Assembly: GCA_031266635.1 (NCBI GenBank)
Contig: JAISAN010000166.1
Coordinates: 1-18,385 of the forward strand
Direction: 5' to 3'
DNA from: Treponema sp.
GTDB taxonomy: Bacteria > Spirochaetota > Spirochaetia > Treponematales > Breznakiellaceae
Length of the DNA stretch: 18,385 bases
The position numbers and the translations under genes are program-made. Numbering within the stretch: the first letter of the stretch is position 1; each line of letters opens with the position of its first letter. Below are positions 13,354 through 18,385 of this stretch, piece by piece. The notes beneath the pieces were generated by a model. That model ran no database searches and was not told where the DNA came from. It saw only the letters and a list, made by a program, of their open reading frames with translations.

Positions 13354-14391
13354 TTACCGGGTTTGCCGGGCAATGCTGGAACGGATATTAATATATTTAT
13401 ACGGATCAACCACATCAGAACCTATATGGACTTCATAATGTAAATGGGGCCCGGTGGAAAGACCGGTATTTCCGATCCAGCCGATAATCTCCCCCTGCTG
13501 AACCCGCTGGCCTATTTTTACCTTAAAATTCTGCATGTGGGCATACCGCGTATAATACCCGTGTTTATGTTTAATGATAACATAATTCCCGAATCCCGTT
13601 TCATCGTAATCTACGGTAACCACCTGACCGTCCGCGGTGCTTACTACCGGATCGCCCTGGCGGTAGGTGGAAAGGTCGATCCCCTTGTGAATATAATACT
13701 GGCCGGTAAAAGGATTCTCGTTTTGGCCGAAAAACATGGAAATATGCCCGATACCGCCCTTGATGGGCCAAATGCTGGGGATTTCCTTCAGCAGCGCGAT
13801 CTGGGAATCCAGAAGCGTACCAAGTTCTTTAACCGGCTCCACCGCCGAGACAAGAAAGGAAGAAATCTGCCGGATATCGTCTACTTCCGGCAGGATACCT
13901 TCGGGGGTTTCCCGGATATCAAAAAAAGACGACAAATCCCCCGATGAGGGAGTGGATCTATTGGCCCCCTGAATATCGCCCCCCAATGCGGAAATCGTCC
14001 CTGAAAGGGCAGTTTCAAAACCACGGGCTTTCCCCAGCAACTGGGCGACCTCATCCCGCAACTGGTCCAGGTTTCCCTGAACATTCTTCAAATGATCGTC
14101 TTTATTGGCCAGCAGATTCCGTGTACCGCTGTAAGACGCGCCGTACCAGAAAAAAGCCCCGATAATACCGGCGCTGACCAGAAAAAAACAGCAGATTGAA
14201 AGGACCGTAATATGCAAATTATAAACTTTTTTTTCAGAATGGGGTACAAACACCAGGGTATAACGGCGGCTTAAAAACCGGCCCAGGGCCTGAAAAATAC
14301 CCCATATCCCCCTGGCGGCAGCTACGGCAACATGTTTGACTTTTTGGACAATACTGTTTTCCAGTCTCTTATATTCATGGACCGAAGCCAC
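13354..14391 (-). CDS. Membrane-anchored M23 (LytM-type) peptidoglycan endopeptidase
   Basis: This 345-residue protein has a basic cytoplasmic N-terminus, one membrane helix near residues 60-85 (around SICCFFLVSAGIIGAFFWYG), a predicted coiled-coil or helical periplasmic stretch (about 90-215), and a C-terminal M23 domain (about 225-335). Zinc ligands are visible: His and Asp of HKGIDLS, and the HLH of HLHYEVH at 316-318. It probably cuts peptide cross-links in the wall. The start is a GTG at 14391 with AGAGG 6-7 nt upstream, and a consensus promoter precedes it. It is the first gene of the operon with bactofilin. No catalytic residue seems lost, so it is probably an active enzyme. Confidence 0.93.
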   Translation of the reverse strand: MASVHEYKRLENSIVQKVKHVAVAAARGIWGIFQALGRFLSRRYTLVFVPHSEKKVYNLHITVLSICCFFLVSAGIIGAFFWYGASYSGTRNLLANKDDHLKNVQGNLDQLRDEVAQLLGKARGFETALSGTISALGGDIQGANRSTPSSGDLSSFFDIRETPEGILPEVDDIRQISSFLVSAVEPVKELGTLLDSQIALLKEIPSIWPIKGGIGHISMFFGQNENPFTGQYYIHKGIDLSTYRQGDPVVSTADGQVVTVDYDETGFGNYVIIKHKHGYYTRYAHMQNFKVKIGQRVQQGEIIGWIGNTGLSTGPHLHYEVHIGSDVVDPYKYINIRSSIARQTR

Positions 14392-14421
14392 GTTTTACCT
14401 CTTTATTATAAGGATCATTCT

Positions 14422-14451
14422 ACTATATCAAGACCCGGATGGAATTGTCAA
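14422..14451 (-). promoter_or_regulatory. Sigma-70 promoter of the M23-bactofilin operon
   Basis: On the minus strand: TTGACA (14451-14446), an 18-nt spacer, TATAGT (14427-14422). About 30 nt separate the -10 from the GTG start, and AGAGG lies in that leader. It is a conventional promoter with leader and ribosome-binding site, and contrasts with the pyrG, cheR and fur promoters. Confidence 0.65.
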
Positions 14452-14495
14452 TAAAAAACCCACAAAAAACACCGGTTTCCACCAAAGCCTCCTTT

Positions 14496-14501
14496 TATAA
14501 T
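14496..14501 (+). promoter_or_regulatory. Candidate -10 box for the alkyltransferase-like gene
   Basis: A perfect TATAAT lies about 30 nt upstream of the AGGAGGGG at 14530. The -35 region 16-17 nt further upstream (near GGTTTC) fits poorly to TTGACA, so the promoter call is tentative. Confidence 0.35.
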
Positions 14502-14533
14502 CGGCATATTTGGGGTAAAAAAAGAGGACAGGA

Positions 14534-14573
14534 GGGGCCGCTTTCAAAATCCGGTTGGTTTTGAAAGAGCCCC
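14534..14573. repeat. 40-nt palindrome B at the 5' end of the alkyltransferase-like gene
   Basis: GGGGC (14534-14538), CTTTCAAAA (14541-14549) and CC pair with GG, TTTTGAAAG (14559-14567) and GCCCC (14569-14573) around the loop GGTT, with small bulges. Read on the minus strand its core is AAAACCAACCGGATTTT, one base different from palindrome A. It sits between one ribosome-binding-like site (AGGAGGGG, 14530-14537) and a second (CGGAGG, 14573-14578). Confidence 0.7.
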
Positions 14574-14881
14574 GGAGGACAAAAACGACCGAATCGACGC
14601 TTCGTATCATAAACGCCCTGAAATCAGTACCCTTCGGCAGGGTATCCAGCTACCGGGACATCGCTTTGGCCGCGGGCCTCCCCAACGGGGCCCGTCAGGT
14701 GGCCCGGATCCTCCATTCCATGTCCCGGCCCCAGAACCTTCCCTGGCACCGGATCATCCGGGCCGACGGCCGCATCGCCCTTCCCTGGGGAGGCGGCCGG
14801 GAAGAACAAATCGCCCTGCTCCGGGCCGAGGGGGTACGGGTCAGTGACGCCGGGGAGGTATCCCCGGCATTTTACCAATAG
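14555..14881 (+). CDS. Alkyltransferase-like (ATL) DNA-binding protein
   Basis: The protein has the MGMT/Ogt C-terminal DNA-binding fold but is only about 98-108 residues long. The active-site motif reads LPWHRII, with Trp where the repair enzyme has Cys (PCHR), as in ATL proteins. ATLs bind O6-alkylguanine and flag it for nucleotide excision repair without transferring the alkyl group. GRVSSYRDIALAAGLPNGARQVARIL is the usual helix-turn-helix with the Arg finger. The start is uncertain. The open frame from TTG at 14555 begins inside a hairpin. A good Shine-Dalgarno (GGAGG, 14574-14578) is followed 6 nt later by ACG at 14585, exactly where the family N-terminus (TESTLRIINALKSVPFG) would begin. 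There is no in-frame ATG. It converges on znuA with a 6-nt gap. Confidence 0.85.
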   Translation: MVLKEPRRTKTTESTLRIINALKSVPFGRVSSYRDIALAAGLPNGARQVARILHSMSRPQNLPWHRIIRADGRIALPWGGGREEQIALLRAEGVRVSDAGEVSPAFYQ

Positions 14882-14887
14882 CTCCGA

Positions 14888-15847
14888 TCAGTGCAGGGCT
14901 TCTTTCAGGGTTTCGGCATTGCCGGTCATAATCTCCAGGTACGTTATTCCCCGGTCAAAATCGCGTTTAGTCACGTTGTGGGCAGCATGGAAGAGCAGTT
15001 TTTTCGCCCCCGTAGCCTCGCAGATGGTGTCGGCGATTTTTTCATTGGAGAGTTCAATATGGAAAACCACGGGAATTTTTTCATCCCGGACCTTGTTGAT
15101 TAAAAAGGCCACCGTCGCGGCGCTGGCTTCCGTTTCGGTGGAACAGCCGCGGAAGGCGGCAAAATAACTGAGGCCGTAGGCGTCGGCGAAATAACGGAAG
15201 GGGAAGCGGTCGCCAAATACCAGGGGCTTTTGTGTACCCCGGCTCACCACATCCCGGAACGCGGCGTCCAGGACATCCAGTTTTTCAAGATACGCGGCGG
15301 TGTTTGTCCGGTAGCCCGGCGCGTTTGCCGGGTCCGCTTCGCAGAGGGCGGCGGAAATCTTTTCCACAATAAGTTTCGCGTTCCGGGGAGAAGTCCATAC
15401 ATGCTCATCCAGCTCCGCTTCCTCGTGGTCATGGTCGTGCTCTTCTTCTTCCTCCTCCTGCATGCCTTCCACAAGCTCCTCTTCCACCACATCCACACAG
15501 TCCATAAGACTGATAATTTTTGTTTTGCCGGTCTTGATGGACGATAAAATCCGGTCCGCCCAGGCGTCGGATTCACCCCCCACGTATATAAAAATATCGC
15601 TCCGCTGAATTTTGATAATATCCTGGGGGGTCGGCTCAAAAGAATGGCTTTCCGCCCCCGGAGGAAGCAGCATGGACAGATTCACATTGGCCCCGGCGAT
15701 TTCCCGGATAAAATCATAGGGGGGAAAGACCGTGGTAACCACCGTTACTTTGCCGTTGTCATTTCCGGCCCGGTCCCCCTGGGGCTTGGCGAATACGGTG
15801 ATACCACAGAATATCAGCAAAGATATAATGATAAAAAAACGTTTCAT
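14888..15847 (-). CDS. znuA: ZnuA-like zinc/metal ABC transporter substrate-binding protein
   Basis: Periplasmic metal-binding protein of 319 residues with a Sec signal peptide (MKRFFIIISLLIFCGITVFA). It has the cluster A-I fold seen in ZnuA/AdcA. Metal ligands likely include His68 (GAESHSFEPTP) and His149 (DEHVWTSP). The place of the usual third His is taken by GDRFPFRYF (Asp212), a known subgroup variation; His263 in FHIELSNEKIAD may help. A Glu/His-rich loop (about 130-149, with HDHDH) is typical of zinc-binding members. The ATG at 15847 with AAGGAG 8 nt upstream is chosen over an upstream GTG-like extension. The fur and small membrane genes lie upstream on the same strand. The permease and ATPase genes are not here. 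Zn versus Mn preference is an inference. Confidence 0.88.
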   Translation of the reverse strand: MKRFFIIISLLIFCGITVFAKPQGDRAGNDNGKVTVVTTVFPPYDFIREIAGANVNLSMLLPPGAESHSFEPTPQDIIKIQRSDIFIYVGGESDAWADRILSSIKTGKTKIISLMDCVDVVEEELVEGMQEEEEEEHDHDHEEAELDEHVWTSPRNAKLIVEKISAALCEADPANAPGYRTNTAAYLEKLDVLDAAFRDVVSRGTQKPLVFGDRFPFRYFADAYGLSYFAAFRGCSTETEASAATVAFLINKVRDEKIPVVFHIELSNEKIADTICEATGAKKLLFHAAHNVTKRDFDRGITYLEIMTGNAETLKEALH

Positions 15848-15892
15848 AACAAAAACTCCTTCAAAAAGATTTGGTTCATGATCCGCGGCTCT

Positions 15893-15910
15893 GACAAGCA
15901 AAGCTTGTCC
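15893..15910. repeat. Small hairpin in the znuA leader region
   Basis: GACAAGC (15893-15899) and GCTTGTC (15904-15910) form a 7-bp stem around AAAA. It lies about 46 nt upstream of the znuA ATG. No U tract follows on the minus strand. Confidence 0.35.
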
Positions 15911-15952
15911 GGCAAGCCTGGATTTAACAGAAAGACCGGCCCAAGATTATGG

Positions 15953-15991
15953 GAACCTCTGAAAACCCCGGTTGGGTTTCCAGAGGTTCCT
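15953..15991. repeat. 39-nt palindrome C upstream of znuA
   Basis: GGAACCTCTG (15953-15962) pairs with CAGAGGTTCC (15982-15991), and AAACCC (15964-15969) with GGGTTT (15975-15980), with one mismatch and the loop CGGTT. On the minus strand the core is AAACCCAACCGGGGTTTT, close to palindromes A and B, while the outer arm is unrelated. It lies in the gap between the small membrane-protein gene and znuA. Confidence 0.7.
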
Positions 15992-16043
15992 CGCCGGATT
16001 TTGGAAACGCCCCGCGCGGGGGAGCACGTACCAGGCAAGCCGC

Positions 16044-16095
16044 CGGTAAGCCCGGCCGGGTTCCCGGAGCTTCCCCGGTCCGCCGGGCTTTACCG
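16044..16095 (-). terminator. GC-rich hairpin directly after the small membrane-protein gene
   Basis: CGGTAAGCCCGGC (16044-16056) pairs with GCCGGGCTTTACCG (16082-16095) with one bulged base; the 25-nt centre is itself partly self-complementary. It starts one base after the stop of the minus-strand gene. There is no U tail, so it may be a processing or stabilising structure, or a partial attenuator before znuA, rather than a full terminator. Confidence 0.4.
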
Positions 16096-16096
16096 C

Positions 16097-16399
16097 TCAG
16101 ATATTCAGGCGGACTTTCAGGCTGACGGAAGTCGGTCTGGTTAAAAGAGAAGAAAAAAATTTCAATAATCCCGCCGCGGCTCCAAAAAGACCAAGGCCGC
16201 CCAAAAGCCGCGCCGCCGCCGGCCCCAAATACTTTAGCCGCTCCATAGCCGCGCGCAGTTGTAAACAGACCGGACAATAGTCGCCGGGGGAACAGTCATG
16301 ATCCGCGTGGAGGACGATAAAAATCACCGAAAAGACCAGGGCCGCGAGAACGGCGCCATACAAAAGAACCGTGGGTTTTCCCGGCGCTTTACCTGTCAT
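16097..16399 (-). CDS. Small two-helix membrane protein with His/Cys motif
   Basis: This 100-residue protein has two hydrophobic segments, about residues 10-30 and 55-85. Between them is a motif with His31, His34, Cys36, Cys42 and Cys45 (HADHDCSPGDYCPVC), a plausible metal-binding or disulfide site, probably on the outer face of the membrane. I do not recognise a named family, though small membrane proteins with similar HxxHDC/CPxC stretches occur near Fur-family and zinc-uptake genes. The ATG at 16399 overlaps the fur stop by 4 nt (ATGA), so translation is coupled. A long hairpin follows the stop. A role in metal handling is inferred only from the motif and the fur and znuA neighbours. Confidence 0.78.
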   Translation of the reverse strand: MTGKAPGKPTVLLYGAVLAALVFSVIFIVLHADHDCSPGDYCPVCLQLRAAMERLKYLGPAAARLLGGLGLFGAAAGLLKFFSSLLTRPTSVSLKVRLNI

Positions 16400-16824
16400 G
16401 TTTCATCCTTTCCTATGCAGTTCCCGCAGCGGCCATAAAACACCGTTTTAAGGGCGTTAATCCGGAACCGGTGTTCCTTAAAAATATGCCGCCGGATTTT
16501 ATTCAACACATCACATTCAAGGTGGATAAGGGTTCCGCACTCTTCACATTTCAGATGGAAATGTTCCCGGCATTCAGCATCGTCTTCGATATATTGATAG
16601 CAGGCGCTTTTGCCTTCGCTGAGTACATATTTTCGGATTCTCCCCTCTCCCGCCAATTTTTCCAGATGCCGGTAGATCGTGGTCTGCCCGATACCCGATC
16701 CTTCATCGGCAAAATACCGCGCCGCCTCATTAACCGTAACATGCCTGCCGCTCAGAGACTCAAGGTAATCAAGGATACGTTTCCCCTGCCTGGTGGCATA
16801 ATTTGCCGGGCGATTATGTTCCAT
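16396..16824 (-). CDS. Fur-family metalloregulator, probably Zur-like
   Basis: Fur-family repressor of 142 residues. The N-terminal winged-helix domain (about 1-80) has the recognition region GSGIGQTTIYRHLEKLAGEG. The C-terminal dimerisation and metal domain has two CxxC pairs, Cys93/Cys96 (CEEC) and Cys133/Cys136 (CGNC), the structural zinc site. Regulatory ligands probably include His88/His90 (EHFH), His101, Glu103 and His118. The location before a small metal-motif protein and znuA favours Zur over Fur or PerR, but the sequence alone does not decide. The ATG at 16824 is chosen because it gives the family length and follows a promoter; the open frame extends 42 codons upstream, through the promoter and the inverted repeat. 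No Shine-Dalgarno is visible, so the mRNA may be leaderless. Confidence 0.9.
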   Translation of the reverse strand: MEHNRPANYATRQGKRILDYLESLSGRHVTVNEAARYFADEGSGIGQTTIYRHLEKLAGEGRIRKYVLSEGKSACYQYIEDDAECREHFHLKCEECGTLIHLECDVLNKIRRHIFKEHRFRINALKTVFYGRCGNCIGKDET

Positions 16825-16830
16825 GCCAGA

Positions 16831-16859
16831 ACTGTAGCAGACCGGTTTTATATTGTCAA
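16831..16859 (-). promoter_or_regulatory. Sigma-70 promoter of fur/zur, adjacent to the start codon
   Basis: On the minus strand: TTGACA (16859-16854), a 17-nt spacer, TACAGT (16836-16831), then six bases TCTGGC and the ATG at 16824. A start 7 nt past the -10 falls on the A of the ATG. The distance is the same as for cheR. Confidence 0.6.
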
Positions 16860-16886
16860 TATGAAAATGAATGTTGTTTTCATATT
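16858..16886. promoter_or_regulatory. Putative Fur/Zur operator: perfect 10-bp inverted repeat
   Basis: AATATGAAAA (16858-16867) and TTTTCATATT (16877-16886) are perfect inverted repeats separated by 9 nt. The left arm overlaps the fur -35 box by two bases. The AT-rich palindrome is of operator size, but it does not match the E. coli Fur or Zur consensus closely. Autoregulation is an inference from position. Confidence 0.55.
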
Positions 16887-16951
16887 CGGGATGAGCCACC
16901 GGGAAAACGTTTCCGTACCGGCCAGGCTTGAAGCCCGCCCGCCTAACCAAA

Positions 16952-16996
16952 TTTTCATCTTTTTCTCATCATCTTTTCATGCTGCGTATGTATGGT
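16952..16996 (+). promoter_or_regulatory. Pho-box-like direct repeats and -10 box before the alkaline phosphatase
   Basis: Three 7-bp repeats, TTTTCAT (16952-16958), TTCTCAT (16963-16969) and TTTTCAT (16974-16980), are spaced exactly 11 bp apart. PhoB boxes of E. coli have CTGTCAT repeats with the same 7+4 layout; each copy here matches that at 5 of 7 positions. A -10-like TATGGT (16991-16996) lies 10 nt past the last repeat, as expected where such boxes replace the -35. Confidence 0.55.
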
Positions 16997-17039
16997 TTGC
17001 CTTGGATTATTCGCGTAAAAAATCTGTATGGAGGGTATG

Positions 17040-18385
17040 ATGATGAGAGAAAAACACAGTCTGACGGAAAAAAGCGGCCGGCTCCCGGCCATCAGCCGCT
17101 TTTGTATCACCCTGGCGGCCCTGCTCCTGCTGGCCGGAACACCCCTGTTCGCCAAGGCCCAAACCGACAACGGTTCGGGGCGGAACACCGCCACCGCCCA
17201 GGGGGGCAGGGCCAAATACGTGTTCCTGTTTATCGGCGACGGCATGGCCATGTCCCAGATCAGTTCCACCGAGGTCTACGCCACCGCCCGGTCTTCCAAG
17301 GACATTAACATCACCCGGCTCGGCTTTACCCAACTGCCCATATCGGGGCTTACCACCACTTACGACGCGGGAACCTTTATTACCGATTCCGCCTCCGCGG
17401 TAACGGCCATTGCCACGGGGAACAAAACCCTGAGCGGGGTCATCAACATGGACCCGGGAAAAACCAAAAGCTTTAAAACCATCGCCGAATACGCCCACGA
17501 AGCGGGAATGAAAGTGGGCATCGTCTCCTCGGTAACCCTGGATCACGCCACCCCGGCGGGCTTTTTTGCCAAAGTCCCCTCCCGGAGCAATTACTACGAC
17601 ATTGCGGTTCAGATGGTACAAAGCGGCTTTGAGTACTTCGCCGGTGGCGGCCTCCTGCAGCCCACAGGCAAAAACAGCGATCAGGCCGACGCGATACAAC
17701 TGGCCAGGGGCGCGGGGTATACCTACGTCAACTCCAAAGCGGCTTTTGAAGCCCTCAGGCCCGGCGCCGGCAAGGTGCTGGCCATCAACGGAACCCTCCA
17801 GGATTCCGGCTCCATGCCCTACGAACTGGATCGCCAGAGCAGCGATCTTTCCCTGGCGGACTATACCCGCAAAGGGATTGAGCTTCTGTCGGACAACCCC
17901 CAGGGGTTCTTCATGACCGTGGAAGGCGGGAAGATTGACTGGGCCTGCCACGCCAACGACGCGGGGGCCGCCATTCACGATGTCATCGCCTTTGACAACG
18001 CCGTAAAAGCGGCGCTGGATTTTGCCCGGGCCCACCCCCAGGACACCCTCATCATCGTAACCGGGGATCACGAAACCGGCGGCATGACCATCGGTTTTGC
18101 GGGAACCCAGTACGACACCTTCTTCGACAAGGTGGCCCTGCAGAAGAAGTCGTTTATCGCCTTCAACGACGAAGTCCTCGGCCCCTACAAGCAAAATACC
18201 CCCATCGCACGGGCGCGGCTGGCGGACCTGCTCCCGGCAATTAAGGACGCCTTCGGCCTGGACTACAACGCCCTTTCGGAGTTCCAAAAACAGCAGCTTG
18301 AGTTCGCCTTCCAGCGATCCATGGGGAACGAGATTGAGCGGCCCGTGGCCGAAGATCAGTACCTCCTCTACGGCGGCTACGAACC
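17040..18385 (+). CDS. Alkaline phosphatase (3' end outside window)
   Basis: Secreted zinc-dependent phosphomonoesterase of the PhoA family. A Sec signal peptide (hydrophobic FCITLAALLLLAGTPLFA, likely cut near AKA) is followed by the first metal-ligand motif FIGDGM. The nucleophile Ser is in ITDSASAVTAIATGNKT. Further metal motifs are VEGGKIDWACHANDAG and TGDHETGG. The last metal-binding His lies beyond the window. The frame is open to the end of the window, with about 448 residues visible. GGAGGG (17030-17035) is followed by three consecutive ATG codons (17037, 17040, 17043). I take the second because the first is only 1 nt from the ribosome-binding site; the third is equally possible. It diverges from fur. 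Pho-box-like repeats upstream suggest phosphate control. Confidence 0.92.
   Translation, partial: MMREKHSLTEKSGRLPAISRFCITLAALLLLAGTPLFAKAQTDNGSGRNTATAQGGRAKYVFLFIGDGMAMSQISSTEVYATARSSKDINITRLGFTQLPISGLTTTYDAGTFITDSASAVTAIATGNKTLSGVINMDPGKTKSFKTIAEYAHEAGMKVGIVSSVTLDHATPAGFFAKVPSRSNYYDIAVQMVQSGFEYFAGGGLLQPTGKNSDQADAIQLARGAGYTYVNSKAAFEALRPGAGKVLAINGTLQDSGSMPYELDRQSSDLSLADYTRKGIELLSDNPQGFFMTVEGGKIDWACHANDAGAAIHDVIAFDNAVKAALDFARAHPQDTLIIVTGDHETGGMTIGFAGTQYDTFFDKVALQKKSFIAFNDEVLGPYKQNTPIARARLADLLPAIKDAFGLDYNALSEFQKQQLEFAFQRSMGNEIERPVAEDQYLLYGGYE

Noticed and set aside
15844..16144. Short open frames on both strands in the fur-znuA gap as possible small genes.
   Set aside because: None has a ribosome-binding site or recognisable product, and the region is dominated by hairpins.
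16825..16950. An N-terminal extension of the Fur-family protein from 16950.
   Set aside because: The extension would be encoded across the promoter and the inverted repeat, and its sequence does not resemble Fur N-termini.
17007..18287. A 426-codon minus-strand frame opposite the alkaline phosphatase.
   Set aside because: The plus-strand frame has a signal peptide, Shine-Dalgarno and all phosphatase motifs. The minus frame is a shadow caused by GC-rich third positions.

Overview
The window most likely comes from a spirochaete of the Treponema group, perhaps an anaerobic gut lineage. This rests on protein families and gene neighbourhoods, not on a marker gene. The clues are [FeFe]-hydrogenase maturases (anaerobic H2 metabolism), an LptC/LptA/LptB set like that of treponemes, a bactofilin next to an M23 peptidase, a RicT/YaaT-like PSP1 protein beside a YaaR/DUF327 protein, CheR/CheB, and a BspA-type leucine-rich-repeat lipoprotein ending like many treponemal surface proteins. 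Genes are dense on both strands, with ATGA or TGATG overlaps and frequent GTG starts. No rRNA, tRNA, CRISPR array or insertion sequence was found.

Layout. 1-1984 (+): the 3' part of hydG and all of hydE. 1985-2079: two tandem perfect hairpins between convergent units. 2080-5845 (-): an operon read pyrG, lptC, lptA, lptB. 5846-6201: a gap with the pyrG promoter and a long imperfect hairpin. 6202-8040 (-): an LRR lipoprotein whose 5' end carries a C12 tract. 8041-8319: a gap with an inverted repeat. 8320-9180 (+): an Rpn-family nuclease-like gene. 9315-11284 (+): cheR-cheB. 11307-11345: a 39-nt palindrome. 11348-14391 (-): an operon read M23 peptidase, bactofilin, yaaR-like, ricT-like. 14555-14881 (+): an alkyltransferase-like protein. 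14888-16824 (-): fur/zur, a small Cys/His membrane protein, then znuA. 17040-18385 (+): alkaline phosphatase, cut by the window end.

How the genes work together. The pyrG-lpt unit joins CTP synthesis to an envelope glycolipid transport bridge. The M23/bactofilin unit looks like a cell-shape or wall-remodelling module. The fur-znuA unit looks like zinc homeostasis, but the permease and ATPase genes are not here. CheR and CheB are the opposing receptor-adaptation enzymes of chemotaxis.

The most interesting signals are non-coding. (1) Three genes (pyrG, cheR, fur) have near-consensus sigma-70 promoters with 17-bp spacers whose -10 boxes end only 6-8 nt before the ATG, with no Shine-Dalgarno, suggesting leaderless mRNAs. 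(2) A family of about 39-nt palindromes shares an inner core and loop but has unrelated, self-complementary outer arms. (3) The poly-C tract sits between a well-placed ATG and the lipoprotein signal peptide and puts them out of frame, as in a phase-variation switch. (4) Three 7-bp direct repeats at exact 11-bp spacing, resembling Pho boxes, lie upstream of the alkaline phosphatase. (5) A perfect 10-bp inverted repeat abuts the fur -35 box. (6) The alkyltransferase-like gene seems to begin at an ACG codon, or to have lost its ATG, with one of the palindromes directly upstream.
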